The notes beneath the pieces are model-generated. The model was not told the DNA's origin and ran no database searches. It was given only the letters and a program-made list of their open reading frames with translations. DNA of 64,000 nucleotides, from the NCBI RefSeq assembly GCF_014649335.1, contig NZ_BMSV01000001.1:744001-808000 (forward strand), written 5' to 3'. The position numbers were made by a program, and so were the translations under genes. The first letter of the stretch is position 1. Each line of letters starts with the position of its first letter. The DNA comes from Streptomyces roseolilacinus (lineage in GTDB: Bacteria > Actinomycetota > Actinomycetes > Streptomycetales > Streptomycetaceae). Of this stretch, positions 29,952-39,191 are shown in pieces.

Positions 29952-30821
29952 TCAGTTCTTCTGGATCTGGTCGAAGCTGAGCTCGACCGGGGTCTCGCGA
30001 CCGAAGATCTCGACGAGGCCCTTGACCTTCTTCGAGTCGGCGTTGATCTCGTTGATCGTGGCCTGCAGCGTCGCGAACGGGCCGTCGGTGACGGTGACGG
30101 AGTCCCCGACCTCGAAGTCCAGGACCTGCACCTCGACCTTGCGGGCGGGCGCCGGCTTGCCCTCGGCCTCGGCGGCCTCGCGGGCGGCCTTCTCCTCGGC
30201 CTCCGGGGCGAGCATCTTGACGATCTCGTCCAGCGTCAGCGGGTACGGGTCGTAGGCGTTGCCCACGAAGCCGGTCACGCCGGGCGTGTTGCGCACGACG
30301 CCCCAGGACTCGTTCGTCAGGTCCATGCGGACGAGCACGTAGCCGGGCAGCTTGTTCTGCCGGACGTTCTTGCGCTCGCCGTTCTTGATCTGGACGATCT
30401 CTTCCTCGGGGACCTCGGCCTGGTAGATGAAGTCCTCGACGTTCAGCGAGACGGCGCGCTGCTCCAGGTTGGCCTTCACGCGCTTCTCGTAGCCCGCGTA
30501 GGTGTGGATCACGTACCACTCGCCCGGGAGGCCGCGCAGCTCGTCGCGGAGCGCGGCGACCGGGTCGACGGGGGCGGCCGGCTCGGCCTCCTCGTCACCC
30601 TCGGCCTCGTCCTCGGCGTCCTCGACGGTCTCGGCGTCCGCCTCCTCGGCGGTCCCGGCGTCCGCGGCGTCCTCGTCCTCGACGGTCTCGTCCTCGACGG
30701 TCTCGACGTCCTCGGTCGTCTCACCGGCAGCGGCGTCCGCAGCTTCCGCCTGGTCCTCGTCGGCCGCCTCGACGACGTCGAGCTCGTCCTGGGCGGACTC
30801 GTTCAGGTTCGGGTCAGACAC
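29952..30821 (-). CDS. nusG: Transcription termination/antitermination factor NusG
   Basis: The 289-residue product (GTG start at 30821) has the long acidic N-terminal extension peculiar to Streptomyces NusG (residues about 5-95, rich in Glu, Asp and Ala). The NGN domain follows ([20 protein letters not shown]), then the C-terminal KOW domain ([20 protein letters not shown]). It binds RNA polymerase beta' and couples to Rho or ribosomal protein S10. An ATG at 30860 is an alternative start. It is downstream of secE by 77 bases in the usual secE-nusG unit. Confidence 0.95.
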   Translation of the reverse strand: MSDPNLNESAQDELDVVEAADEDQAEAADAAAGETTEDVETVEDETVEDEDAADAGTAEEADAETVEDAEDEAEGDEEAEPAAPVDPVAALRDELRGLPGEWYVIHTYAGYEKRVKANLEQRAVSLNVEDFIYQAEVPEEEIVQIKNGERKNVRQNKLPGYVLVRMDLTNESWGVVRNTPGVTGFVGNAYDPYPLTLDEIVKMLAPEAEEKAAREAAEAEGKPAPARKVEVQVLDFEVGDSVTVTDGPFATLQATINEINADSKKVKGLVEIFGRETPVELSFDQIQKN

Positions 30822-30898
30822 GGTGGCTGCTTCTTCCTGGATACAGATGGGGTGGAACATGCGAAAAGGGACGCCGGGGTGGGCGCCCTCCGCGGGAA

Positions 30899-31186
30899 TC
30901 AGCCGAAGACGTACTTGACTGCTTCCTTGAAGCCGAAGTCGATGCCGGTCACCATGCCGATCATGATGACGACGAAGATGATCACGACCGTCGTGTAGGT
31001 GGTCAGCTGGCTGCGAGTGGGCCAGACGACCTTGCGCAGCTCGGCGACGATCTGACGGTAGAACAGCGCGAGACGGCCCAGGGGGCCCTTCTTGGCGCGC
31101 TTGCCGCCCTTGCGGCCCTTCTTCTTGGACTCCGGCGCTTCGTCCTCGGCATCAGGCATGTCGATGGAGCCTACGGCGTCCGTCAC
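30899..31186 (-). CDS. secE: Preprotein translocase subunit SecE
   Basis: The 95-residue product has a charged cytoplasmic N-terminus ([14 protein letters not shown]) and the conserved amphipathic segment [20 protein letters not shown]. One membrane span follows ([20 protein letters not shown]). SecE clamps SecY in the translocon. The GTG start follows AGGTGAGA and gives the expected size; upstream codons overlap the tRNA region. It lies 102 bases after tRNA-Trp. Confidence 0.95.
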   Translation of the reverse strand: MTDAVGSIDMPDAEDEAPESKKKGRKGGKRAKKGPLGRLALFYRQIVAELRKVVWPTRSQLTTYTTVVIIFVVIMIGMVTGIDFGFKEAVKYVFG

Positions 31187-31288
31187 GTCTCTCACCTGAT
31201 TCCGGGTCGGCCGTGCCGCGCCCGGGTGGAGCCGCACGGCGGTGCAATGGAGTACATACCTGCGCACACATCCTGGCGGTGTGTGTAG

Positions 31289-31361
31289 CAGGGCCGGAGG
31301 GACTTGAACCCCCAACCGCTGGTTTTGGAGACCAGTGCTCTACCAATTGAGCTACGACCCT
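31289..31361 (-). tRNA. tRNA-Trp (anticodon CCA)
   Basis: The 73-base gene folds as a cloverleaf with acceptor AGGGTCG/CGGCCCT, D arm GCTCAATTGGTAGAGC, anticodon loop CTCCAAA (CCA) and T arm with GGTTCAAGTCC. No CCA end is encoded. It precedes secE, as is usual in actinobacteria. Confidence 0.97.
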
Positions 31362-31623
31362 TTGTCGTTCTCCCCCAACCTACCGCATCCAGAGCGGTGC
31401 TCACGGTGTGGTCGGTGAGGGCCAACGAGCAGAGAGTGTACGTGCTCAGCGCCCCTTCGTCGAACAGACAGCCCCGGCGGTCTTCGCGCCGCCCTTCCGG
31501 ATCCGCCGCCTCCGCCCGTCCGCGCGACCTTCCGGGCCCCCTCGCGAACGGGTGGTCGACACCGTCGTCCACTGGGCGAAACCTGTGTGTCCGGCCCTCG
31601 CGGGGTCTGGGACGATGGGCCGT

Positions 31624-32850
31624 ATGAGCGCTGCAACTCCTCCGACCGAGCGCCGGGTCTCCGCCCGCATCGGCGCGATCTCCGAGTCCGCGACCCTCGC
31701 CGTCGACGCCAAGGCCAAGGCCCTCAAGGCCGCCGGGCGCCCGGTGATCGGCTTCGGCGCGGGCGAGCCCGACTTCCCGACGCCCGACTACATCGTCGAG
31801 GCGGCCGTGGAGGCCTGCCGCAACCCGAAGTACCACCGCTACACGCCGGCCGGCGGCCTGCCCGAGCTGAAGGCCGCGATCGCCGCCAAGACGCTGCGGG
31901 ACTCCGGGTACGAGGTGGACCCCTCCCAGATCCTGGTCACCAACGGCGGCAAGCAGGCGATCTACGAGGCGTTCGCCGCGATCCTGGACCCGGGCGACGA
32001 GGTCATCGTCCCGGCTCCCTACTGGACGACGTACCCGGAGTCGATCCGGCTGGCCGGCGGCGTTCCGGTGGAGGTCGTCGCCGACGAGACGACCGGTTAC
32101 CGCGTCTCCGTGGAGCAGCTGGAGGCGGCCCGCACGGAGCGGACCAAGGTCGTCCTGTTCGTGTCCCCGTCCAACCCGACCGGCGCCGTCTACGCGCGCG
32201 AGGACGCCGAGGCGATCGGCCGCTGGGCCGTCGAGCACGGCCTGTGGGTCCTGACGGACGAGATCTACGAGCACCTCGTGTACGGCGACGCGACCTTCAC
32301 CTCGCTGCCGGCGCTCGTCCCCGAGCTGCGCGAGAAGTGCATCGTGGTCAACGGCGTGGCCAAGACGTACGCCATGACGGGCTGGCGCGTCGGGTGGATC
32401 GTCGGCCCGAAGGACGTCGTGAAGGCCGCGACGAACCTCCAGTCGCACGCCACGTCGAACGTCTCGAACGTCGCCCAGGTGGCCGCGCTCGCCGCCGTCT
32501 CCGGCGACCTCGACGCGGTCGCGGAGATGCGCACGGCCTTCGACCGGCGCCGCCAGACGATCGTGCGGATGCTGAACGAGATCGACGGCGTGATCTGCCC
32601 GACGCCGGAGGGCGCCTTCTACGCGTACCCCTCGGTGAAGGGGCTCCTGGGCAAGGAGATCCGCGGGAAGCGCCCGCAGACGTCCGTCGAGCTGGCGGCG
32701 CTGATCCTGGACGAGGCCGAGGTCGCCGTGGTCCCGGGCGAGGCCTTCGGCACGCCGGGCTACCTGCGCCTGTCGTACGCGCTGGGCGACGAGGACCTGG
32801 TCGAGGGCGTGTCGCGGATCCAGAAGCTGCTGGCGGAGGCGCGCGACTAG
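31624..32850 (+). CDS. aspC: Class I PLP-dependent aminotransferase (aspartate aminotransferase-like)
   Basis: The 408-residue product is a fold-type I aminotransferase. It carries [25 protein letters not shown] (Asn184, the cofactor ring contact), [10 protein letters not shown], and the Schiff-base lysine Lys247 in [16 protein letters not shown]. It probably transfers the amino group between aspartate and 2-oxoglutarate; aromatic substrates are possible in this subfamily. The ATG at 31624 is the conventional start, and an in-frame ATG three codons earlier is an alternative. A perfect hairpin terminator follows at 32869-32903. Confidence 0.9.
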   Translation: MSAATPPTERRVSARIGAISESATLAVDAKAKALKAAGRPVIGFGAGEPDFPTPDYIVEAAVEACRNPKYHRYTPAGGLPELKAAIAAKTLRDSGYEVDPSQILVTNGGKQAIYEAFAAILDPGDEVIVPAPYWTTYPESIRLAGGVPVEVVADETTGYRVSVEQLEAARTERTKVVLFVSPSNPTGAVYAREDAEAIGRWAVEHGLWVLTDEIYEHLVYGDATFTSLPALVPELREKCIVVNGVAKTYAMTGWRVGWIVGPKDVVKAATNLQSHATSNVSNVAQVAALAAVSGDLDAVAEMRTAFDRRRQTIVRMLNEIDGVICPTPEGAFYAYPSVKGLLGKEIRGKRPQTSVELAALILDEAEVAVVPGEAFGTPGYLRLSYALGDEDLVEGVSRIQKLLAEARD

Positions 32851-32868
32851 GCGCGCGCCGACCGACGC

Positions 32869-32909
32869 GCGGGCCCCGGCCGGGCTTCCCGGCCGGGGCC
32901 CGCTTCTTC
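32869..32909 (+). terminator. Terminator after the aminotransferase gene
   Basis: GCGGGCCCCGGCCGGG (32869-32884) and CCCGGCCGGGGCCCGC (32888-32903) form a perfect 16-bp stem with a three-base loop, followed by TTCTTCG. Confidence 0.85.
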
Positions 32910-32976
32910 GTTCCCGCGGGTACCCGTTCGGAGAAAGGGGCTGTTTGGGGGCGCCGGTCTGCGGCAGGATCCCGGG

Positions 32977-33999
32977 ATGGAGCACGTCCGCGATCTGAAA
33001 CTGCTGCCGAAGGCCCACCTGCACCTGCACTTCACGGGCTCGATGCGGCCCTCCACCCTGCTGGAGCTGGCCGACAAGTACGGCGTCCACCTGCCCGAGG
33101 CCCTGACCGGCGGGGAGCCGCCGCGCCTGCGGGCCACCGACGAGCGCGGCTGGTTCCGGTTCCAGCGGCTGTACGACATCGCCCGGTCGTGCCTGCGGGA
33201 ACCGGAGGACATCCGGCGGCTGGTGCTGGAGGCCGCCGAGGAGGACGTGCGGGACGGGTCGGGCTGGCTGGAGATCCAGGTGGACCCCACCTCGTACGCG
33301 CCGCGGCTGGGGGGTCTGATCCCGGCGCTGGAGATCATCCTGGACTCGGTGGAGGCGGCCTCGCGGGACACCGGCCTGGGGATCCGCGTCGTGGTGGCGG
33401 CGAACCGGATGAAGCACCCGCTGGACGCGCGCACGCTGGCCCGGCTGGCGGTGCGGTACGCGGACCGGGGCGTCGTCGGGTTCGGGCTGTCGAACGACGA
33501 GCGGCGCGGGTTGGCGCGGGACTTCGACCGGGCGTTCGCGATCGCCCGGGAGGGCGGGCTGCTGGCGGCGCCGCACGGCGGTGAGCTGACGGGCCCGGCG
33601 TCGGTCCGGGACTGCCTGGACGACCTGCGGGCGTCGCGCATCGGACACGGCGTGCGGGCCGTGGAGGACCCGCGGCTGCTGCGGCGGCTGGCCGAGAAGG
33701 GCGTGACGTGCGAGGTGTGCCCGGCGTCGAACGTGGCGCTGGGGGTGTACGAGAGGCCCGAGCACGTGCCGCTGCGGGCGTTCTTCGACGCGGGCGTGCC
33801 GATGGCGCTGGGCGCGGACGACCCGCTGCTGTTCGGGGCGCGGCTGGCCGACCAGTACGAGATCGCCCGGCGCCACCACGGCTTCACGGACGCCGAGCTG
33901 GCGGAGCTGGCGCGGCAGTCGGTGCGGGGGTCGGTGGCGCCGGAGGACACGCGCGCGAAGCTGCTGGCGGGGATCGACACCTGGCTGGCCGACGGGTGA
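32977..33999 (+). CDS. Adenosine deaminase family protein
   Basis: The 340-residue protein has the metal-dependent deaminase signatures: HLHLH near the N-terminus (His14, His16), PHGGELTG (His and Glu of the active site), RIGHGVRA (His) and GADDPLLF (the paired Asp). These ligands hold zinc and activate water to deaminate a purine nucleoside. The set is complete, so the enzyme should be active. Substrate choice among adenosine, deoxyadenosine, adenine or a modified purine cannot be decided from sequence. The ATG follows AGGATCCCGGG, a weak site. It follows the aminotransferase terminator and is its own unit. Confidence 0.88.
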   Translation: MEHVRDLKLLPKAHLHLHFTGSMRPSTLLELADKYGVHLPEALTGGEPPRLRATDERGWFRFQRLYDIARSCLREPEDIRRLVLEAAEEDVRDGSGWLEIQVDPTSYAPRLGGLIPALEIILDSVEAASRDTGLGIRVVVAANRMKHPLDARTLARLAVRYADRGVVGFGLSNDERRGLARDFDRAFAIAREGGLLAAPHGGELTGPASVRDCLDDLRASRIGHGVRAVEDPRLLRRLAEKGVTCEVCPASNVALGVYERPEHVPLRAFFDAGVPMALGADDPLLFGARLADQYEIARRHHGFTDAELAELARQSVRGSVAPEDTRAKLLAGIDTWLADG

Positions 34000-34038
34000 C
34001 CGGCCCCGCAGCGGGCCGGTCGCGGGCCGGCCGCCCGG

Positions 34039-34635
34039 TCAGGCGAGGCCGGTGAGCAGGGTGCGGGCGAGGGCGGCGGCGAAGGTGTCGACGTCCTGCG
34101 GGGGCCTCGCGCCGACGGTGGCGTCGTAGGCGAAGGCGCGCTGGGCGCAGGCGCCGAGGAGCAGGGAGGCGGCCGCGAAGGTGTCGGCGTCGGGGCGGAC
34201 GCGGCCGGCGTCGCGCTCGGCGCGGAGGTAGGCGTCGAGCGCCTCGATGGGGGTGTGCGGGCCGGTGCCGAGGTCGCGCATGGCCCGGTCGTGGCGGGCC
34301 TTGAGCCGGGTCTCGGCGTACAGGGAGGCGGCGATCGGGAAGCTCTCGGCGTAGAAGAGGGTGGCGCGGCGGGCGATTTCGGTGAGGTTCTCCTCGACGC
34401 TGCGGTCGCCGGCGTCGGGCGCGGCGGCGAGCCGGTCGAGGAGGGGGCCGAGTGCGGGGAGGCGCTCGCGCAGGACCGCGGTGAACAGCTCCTCCTTGCT
34501 CGCGTAGTACTTGTAGAGCGCCGCCTCGGAGCACCCGGCCGCCTTGGCGATCTCCTTGGTGGTGGTGCGGGCGAGGCCGACGGTGAGCCACAGCTCGTGG
34601 GCGGCGTCGAGGATCCGTTCCCGCGCGGGTTTCAT
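34039..34635 (-). CDS. TetR family transcriptional regulator
   Basis: The 198-residue protein has the TetR DNA-binding domain at residues about 1-50 (RERILDAAHELWLTVGLART, then TTKEIAKAAGCSEAALYKYY). A ligand-binding helical domain follows. GGAGGA precedes the ATG. It is divergent from an NAD(P)-binding protein gene, and the 90-base gap holds a 20-base inverted repeat (34687-34706) that is a natural operator. It probably represses both genes until a small molecule binds. Confidence 0.88.
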   Translation of the reverse strand: MKPARERILDAAHELWLTVGLARTTTKEIAKAAGCSEAALYKYYASKEELFTAVLRERLPALGPLLDRLAAAPDAGDRSVEENLTEIARRATLFYAESFPIAASLYAETRLKARHDRAMRDLGTGPHTPIEALDAYLRAERDAGRVRPDADTFAAASLLLGACAQRAFAYDATVGARPPQDVDTFAAALARTLLTGLA

Positions 34636-34686
34636 CGTCGGTCCTCCGGCTGCGCTTGACGGTGGGTGCGTGCTCGCCCACCCTAA

Positions 34687-34706
34687 GGGTGAGTGAATAC
34701 TTACCC
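34687..34706. promoter_or_regulatory. Inverted repeat, likely TetR operator
   Basis: GGGTGAGTGAATACTTACCC is an imperfect palindrome (GGGT-AGT/ACT-ACCC ends) in the gap between the divergent TetR and oxidoreductase genes. It also resembles the GTNAGT-type half-sites of many TetR operators. Confidence 0.6.
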
Positions 34707-34725
34707 ACCACGGTTCGGAGGCGTC

Positions 34726-35364
34726 ATGAGGATCACCGTGTTCGGCGCGACGGGCGGCGTCGGCCGTGAGATCGTCCGCCAGGGGCTGGAAGCGGGCCAC
34801 CACGTCACGGCGGTGGTGCGCGACCCCTCGCGGCTGCCCGTGCGGCACGGGGAGCGCCTGGAGGTGTTCACGGCCGCCCGCCTGGACGACCCGGAGGCGC
34901 TGCGGCCGGCGGTGGCGGGGCGGGACGCGGTGCTGTCGGGGCTGGGCCCGCGCGGCCGCGGCCAGGTGGGCGTCGCCTCGTCGCTGACCCGGTCGGTGCT
35001 GCGGGCGATGGAGGCCGAGGGGGTGCGGCGGTTCCTTGCGGTGAGCGCGGCGCCGCTGGGGCCCGTACCGCAGGACGAGACGCCGTGGCTGCGGCTGCTG
35101 ACCCCGGTGGTCTCGTGGGTCCTGCGGGCCCACTACGACGACCTGCGGGCCATGGAGACCGCCCTGCGGGACAGTGCCGCGGACTGGACGTCGGTCCGGC
35201 CGCCGCGGCTGGTGGACGCCCCGCTGACCGGGCGGTACCGGACGGCGCTCGACGCCAACCCTCGCGGCGGCGCCAGGATCGCGCGGGCCGACGTGGCGCA
35301 CGCGATGCTGGCGCTGACGACCGACCCGGCGGCGGTGCGGCGGGCGGTGGGGGTGGCGTACTGA
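34726..35364 (+). CDS. NAD(P)H-binding (atypical SDR, NmrA-like) protein
   Basis: The 212-residue protein begins with a Rossmann motif FGATGGVGREIVRQG and reads AVVRDPSRLP and FLAVSAAPLGPVP further on, the usual order for atypical short-chain dehydrogenases of the NAD(P)H-binding type. There is no catalytic Tyr-x3-Lys, so it may be a cofactor-sensing or redox protein. GGAGG precedes the ATG. Controlled with the divergent TetR gene by inference. Confidence 0.85.
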   Translation: MRITVFGATGGVGREIVRQGLEAGHHVTAVVRDPSRLPVRHGERLEVFTAARLDDPEALRPAVAGRDAVLSGLGPRGRGQVGVASSLTRSVLRAMEAEGVRRFLAVSAAPLGPVPQDETPWLRLLTPVVSWVLRAHYDDLRAMETALRDSAADWTSVRPPRLVDAPLTGRYRTALDANPRGGARIARADVAHAMLALTTDPAAVRRAVGVAY

Positions 35365-35373
35365 GCCGGTGGC

Positions 35374-36240
35374 TCACGCGCAGGCGGGCGGTTCCTCACC
35401 GGGCGCGGCCGGTACGAAGTCGATCCGGGGCAGGCCCGGCGCCTCGAACCTGAGCGAGTCCCCCGTCATCCTCGCGAAGCCCCGCACGCCGAGGTGCCGG
35501 CCCGATCCGTCCATGCCGGTCTCCGCCTGGTAGTCGCGCGCGGTCCTCCACGTCCGCCCGTCGAAGACGGTGTGGCGGAGGCCGCAGTGGACGTACAGGC
35601 CGTGCGGGTACCAGACCCCGGCCCGCGCCTCCTCGGCCGCCGGCTTCCCCGGGTGCGGCGCCGGCAGGCCCGGGCAGGGGGCGCTGCCGCCGGGCGCGGG
35701 CCGGAAGGTCATCGGCGGCCTCGGGGACCCCTTCCCGAACTCGAACACGGCCGTGTCCTCCGAGACCAGCCTCATGTGGCCGGACAACCGGTCCGACACG
35801 ACGCTGGTGCGCGTCCGGCTCATGCGCGTGCCGGAGTCCGGCACGGGGTCCCGCAGCCCCTCGCCGACCCACTCCCGGCCGCCGAACACGGCGTACCGGT
35901 ACCGGCAGCTGCCGACCAGGTCGTACGCGTAGGCGGCGCCGATCTCGGGTTCGGCCGGCCCGAGCCTCAGCGGCAGGTCCGAAGGGTCGGCCGAGCCGCT
36001 GGTGGTGGCCGCCACGGAGTCCGGGGAGGGCGCGGGGCCGCCCGTCCAGCGCAGCCCCAGCACCGACCCCGTCGCCACCAGCACCGTGGCCGCCCCGGCC
36101 GCCAGCGCGCGCCGCCGGTGGCGGGTGCGGCGGCCGAGGGCCACCACCGCGCCGGTCGGCGGGGCCGCGCCGGCCGTTCCGTCCGCGCCGGCGAGCTCCC
36201 TCAGGCCCCGCCGCAGCTCGTCCTCGTCGATGTGGGTCAT
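35374..36240 (-). CDS. Membrane-anchored partner of the ECF sigma factor (putative anti-sigma-like)
   Basis: The product of about 288 residues has an N-terminal cytoplasmic segment (DEDELRRGLRELAGADGTAG), one membrane span (ALAAGAATVLVATGSVLGLR) and a large extracytoplasmic domain with four cysteines. Its start overlaps the sigma stop, and GTG 36243 or ATG 36240 could be used, preceded by AAGGGG. Layout and coupling match proteins found after SigE-family sigma genes. A zinc anti-sigma HxxxCxxC motif is not visible, so an anti-sigma role is inferred only. Confidence 0.75.
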   Translation of the reverse strand: MTHIDEDELRRGLRELAGADGTAGAAPPTGAVVALGRRTRHRRRALAAGAATVLVATGSVLGLRWTGGPAPSPDSVAATTSGSADPSDLPLRLGPAEPEIGAAYAYDLVGSCRYRYAVFGGREWVGEGLRDPVPDSGTRMSRTRTSVVSDRLSGHMRLVSEDTAVFEFGKGSPRPPMTFRPAPGGSAPCPGLPAPHPGKPAAEEARAGVWYPHGLYVHCGLRHTVFDGRTWRTARDYQAETGMDGSGRHLGVRGFARMTGDSLRFEAPGLPRIDFVPAAPGEEPPACA

Positions 36241-36770
36241 CACCTGCCCCTTCCCGCGTAGCCGGCGAGCGCGCCCGCGGCACGCAGCCGCTCCAAGGCC
36301 CTGTTGGTCCGGCTCTTGACCGTCCCGGGCGAACAGCCGAGCAGGTCGGCCGTCTCCTCCACCGACAGGTCCTCGTAGAAGCGGAGCACCACCACGGCCC
36401 GCTGGGCGCGGGGCAGGGCGCCGAGGGCGCGGGCCAGTTCCAGCCGCGCCTCGACACCGCCCGCCATGTCCCGGCCGTCCGCCGCGACGGCGCCCTCGCC
36501 GCCGGGGTGGGCGGTCTCGGTGTGCCAGCGGCGGCGGCGCCAGGTCGCGTACAGGTTGACGACGACCCTGCGCGCGTACGCCTGCGGGGACACCCAGCTC
36601 CCGGACCGGCCCCAGTGCAGGTACACCTTCACCAGCGCGGCCTGCACGAGGTCCTCGGCGGCGTGCCGGTCACCCGTCAGGAGGCGGGCGGTGCGCAGCA
36701 GCGACGCGTACGACGCCTCGGTGAACTCCGTGAAGTCCTGGTCGTGCGCCGTGGACGAACGCGTCCTCAC
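36240..36770 (-). CDS. SigE-family ECF RNA polymerase sigma factor
   Basis: The 176-residue protein has sigma region 2 (FTEASYASLLRTARLLTGDR, then AAEDLVQAALVKVYLHWGR) and region 4 (LPRAQRAVVVLRFYEDLSVE, then LLGCSPGTVKSRTNRALERL). It belongs to the SigE family with associated membrane protein. The GTG at 36770 follows AGGGGGATC and fits the family length; upstream codons are weak. It is translationally coupled to the next gene. The regulon and signal are unknown. Confidence 0.88.
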   Translation of the reverse strand: MRTRSSTAHDQDFTEFTEASYASLLRTARLLTGDRHAAEDLVQAALVKVYLHWGRSGSWVSPQAYARRVVVNLYATWRRRRWHTETAHPGGEGAVAADGRDMAGGVEARLELARALGALPRAQRAVVVLRFYEDLSVEETADLLGCSPGTVKSRTNRALERLRAAGALAGYAGRGR

Positions 36771-36882
36771 CGGTGATCCCCCTGCCCAGCGGATGGTGGT
36801 CCCGGTGCGTGCTCCGAGGGACCCTGTCACCCACTCGACAACCTGGGGGACCCGGTGGGTTCCGTCCGGTTCCCGGGCCGCG

Positions 36883-37938
36883 TCAGAGGCTGACGCCGAC
36901 CGTCACCGGCTCGTTGACCAGCGTGACGCCGAACGCGTCCCGGACGCCGTCGACGACCTCGCGCGCGAGGGCGAGGAGGTCCTCGGTGGTGGCGTCGCCG
37001 CGGTTGGTGAGGGCCAGGGTGTGCTTGGTGGAGATGCGGGCGGGCCCGGCGCCGTACCCCTTGGTGAAACCGGCCCGGTCGATCAGCCAGGCCGCCGACG
37101 TCTTGGTCCGGCCGTCGCCCGCGGGGTAGGCGGGCGGGGTCGTGTCGGGGCCGAGGCGGTCGTGCACGCGGGCGAGGAACGCGGCGTACGCGGCGTCGTC
37201 CAGGATCGGGTTGGTGAAGAACGACCCGGCGGACCAGGTGTCGTGGTCGTCGGGGTCGAGGACCATGCCCTTGCCGGCGCGCAGGGCGAGGACGGTCTCG
37301 CGGGCGGCGGCCACGGGGACGCGGTCGCCGGGTTCGACGCCCAGGGCGCGGGCGGTCTCCGCGTACCGCAGGGGGGCGCTCATCCCCCCGGCGTCCTCCA
37401 GCGCGAACCGGACGCGCAGGACGACGAACCGGTCGGGGTCGGCCTTGAAGCGGCTGTGCCGGTAGGAGAAGGCGCAGTCGGCGCCGGAGAGGGTGACGAC
37501 CTCCTCGGCGCGGCGGTCGTACGCCACGACCTCGGTGAGGGTGGTGGCGACCTCCTGGCCGTACGCGCCGACGTTCTGGATCGGGGTGGCGCCGGCCGAG
37601 CCGGGGATGCCGGCCAGGCACTCGATGCCGGCGAGCCCGGCCTCGACGGTGCGGGTGACGGCGTCGGACCACACCTCGCCCGCGGCCAGCTCCAGCCGCG
37701 TGCCGTCGAGGGCGAGACCGCGGGTGGCGATGCGCAGGGCGGTGCCGTCGAAGCCCTTGTCGCCGATGACCAGGTTGGAGCCGCCGCCGATGACCAGCAG
37801 CGGCGTACCGGTCCGGTCGGCCTCGCGCACGGCGGTGACGACCTCGTCATCGGTACGGGCGGTGATCAGCCGCCGGGCGGGCCCCCCGAGCCGGAAGGTG
37901 GTCAGCGGGGCGAGCGGAGCGTCATGGGTAACCTGCAC
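36883..37938 (-). CDS. murB: UDP-N-acetylenolpyruvoylglucosamine reductase
   Basis: The 351-residue protein is MurB. It has the FAD-binding motif GGGSNLVIGDKGFDG, GIPGSAGATPIQNVGAYGQE and the C-terminal SAAWLIDRAGFTKGYG with NRGDATTEDLLALAREVVD. It reduces UDP-GlcNAc-enolpyruvate to UDP-MurNAc with NADPH in peptidoglycan precursor synthesis in the cytoplasm. The GTG start follows a weak GGGCGG. It is a stand-alone minus-strand gene here, away from the dcw cluster. Confidence 0.97.
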   Translation of the reverse strand: MQVTHDAPLAPLTTFRLGGPARRLITARTDDEVVTAVREADRTGTPLLVIGGGSNLVIGDKGFDGTALRIATRGLALDGTRLELAAGEVWSDAVTRTVEAGLAGIECLAGIPGSAGATPIQNVGAYGQEVATTLTEVVAYDRRAEEVVTLSGADCAFSYRHSRFKADPDRFVVLRVRFALEDAGGMSAPLRYAETARALGVEPGDRVPVAAARETVLALRAGKGMVLDPDDHDTWSAGSFFTNPILDDAAYAAFLARVHDRLGPDTTPPAYPAGDGRTKTSAAWLIDRAGFTKGYGAGPARISTKHTLALTNRGDATTEDLLALAREVVDGVRDAFGVTLVNEPVTVGVSL

Positions 37939-37955
37939 CCGCCCAGCCTACGGTG

Positions 37956-38205
37956 CGCCCGGCACGGGCCCCGGCCCACGGCGGCGGTGCGCGCTCCGGG
38001 GGCGGGTGCCCGGCGGCGGCGCGCTCGGGGAGCGGGTGCGCGGCGGGGGTGTCGCGTTCCGGGAGGGGCGTCCCGTGGTGGCGGCGCGCTCGGGAACGGG
38101 GGCCCCGCGGTGGCGCGTGCTCCGGGAGCGGGTGCGCGGCGGCCGGGCCGGCCCGTCGTCGTACCGGCGCGGGTACGGCGGGCCGGCGCGGCCGGCGGCG
38201 GGGGC
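37956..38205. repeat. Degenerate GC-rich tandem repeat between murB and hadB
   Basis: The 250-base gap holds about five diverged copies of a roughly 30-base unit built round GCGCGCTCNGGGNNCGGG and GGTGCNCGGCGG. No gene is supported. It may be a decayed microsatellite-like array; no promoter is obvious. Confidence 0.4.
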
Positions 38206-38634
38206 TCAGGCGAGCCGGACCACCGCGCGGGACATGCCCAGGACCTTCTGGCCCTCGCTCGTGGCCGTCAGGTCGACGCGGACGCGGCGGTCGTCGAGCT
38301 TGGCCGCGACCTTGGCGGTGACCCGGATCAGCGCGCCGGTGTCGTCGTCCGGGACGACGACCGGCTTCGTGAAGCGGACGCCGTACTCGACGACCGCGCC
38401 CGGGTCGCCCGTCCAGTCGGTGACGACGCGCACGGCCTCGGCCATCGTGAACATGCCGTGCGCGATGACGTCCGGCAGGCCGACCTCGCGGGCGAACCTC
38501 TCGTTCCAGTGGATGGGGTTGAAGTCGCCGGACGCGCCCGCGTACTGCACCAGCGTGGCGCGCGTCACGGGGAATTCCTGCGGCGGCAGCTCCGTGCCGA
38601 CCTCGACCTCGTCGAAAGAGACCTTCGCGGTCAT
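38206..38634 (-). CDS. hadB: MaoC-like dehydratase, catalytic subunit (HadB type)
   Basis: The 142-residue hot-dog protein has the hydratase motif GDFNPIHWNERFAREVGLPD (Asp37 and His42) and AHGMFTM. In actinobacteria HadB pairs with HadA to dehydrate 3-hydroxyacyl-ACP in fatty-acid elongation. The gene follows hadA after eight bases on the same transcript, in the order rpmG-hadA-hadB also seen in mycobacteria. Confidence 0.88.
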   Translation of the reverse strand: MTAKVSFDEVEVGTELPPQEFPVTRATLVQYAGASGDFNPIHWNERFAREVGLPDVIAHGMFTMAEAVRVVTDWTGDPGAVVEYGVRFTKPVVVPDDDTGALIRVTAKVAAKLDDRRVRVDLTATSEGQKVLGMSRAVVRLA

Positions 38635-38642
38635 GGTGTTCC

Positions 38643-39095
38643 TCACGCCTCCTCCGCCGCACGCGCCACGAGCTTCGTCCACGCCGTCACGACGTGCTCG
38701 CCCGCCTCGTCGTGGACCTCACCCCGGATGTCGAGGATGTCGTTCCCGGCGAGCGACTTGATCGCCTCGATGGTGGAGGTGACCGCCAGCCGGTCCCCCG
38801 CCCGTACGGGCCGGCTGTACGCGAACTTCTGGTCGCCGTGCACGACCCGGCTGTAGTCCAGTCCGAGCTGCGGATCGGCGATCACCTGGCCGGCGGCCTT
38901 GAACGTGATGGCGAACACGAAAGTCGGCGGGGCGATCACATCGGGGTAGCCGAGCGCTTTCGCCGCCTCCGTGTCGGTGAAGACCGGGTTCGCGTCTCCG
39001 ATGGCCTCGGCGAACTCGCGGATCTTTTCCCTGCCGACCTCGTACGGCGCGGTGGGCGGATAGCTCCGCCCGACGAAGGACTGGTCGAGCGCCAT
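38643..39095 (-). CDS. hadA: MaoC-like dehydratase, non-catalytic partner (HadA type)
   Basis: The 150-residue hot-dog protein has FAEAIGDANPVFTDTEAAKA in the position of the hydratase motif but no catalytic His there. This fits HadA, which stabilises and orients substrate for HadB. AGGAGGT lies ten bases before the ATG. It lies between hadB and rpmG; a perfect hairpin at 39147-39179 separates it from rpmG. Confidence 0.87.
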   Translation of the reverse strand: MALDQSFVGRSYPPTAPYEVGREKIREFAEAIGDANPVFTDTEAAKALGYPDVIAPPTFVFAITFKAAGQVIADPQLGLDYSRVVHGDQKFAYSRPVRAGDRLAVTSTIEAIKSLAGNDILDIRGEVHDEAGEHVVTAWTKLVARAAEEA

Positions 39096-39146
39096 GTAGC
39101 CGGTACCTCCTGCGGTCCTTGCTCTGGGGGCTTGCTGGGGAAACGA

Positions 39147-39179
39147 CACGAGGCCGTCCCCGATGGGGACGGCCTCGTG
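39147..39179 (-). terminator. Terminator after rpmG
   Basis: CACGAGGCCGTCCCC (39147-39161) and GGGGACGGCCTCGTG (39165-39179) form a perfect 15-bp stem with a three-base loop, starting 13 bases after the rpmG stop. Together they insulate rpmG from hadA. Confidence 0.8.
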
Positions 39180-39191
39180 TACGAGCCTGTT

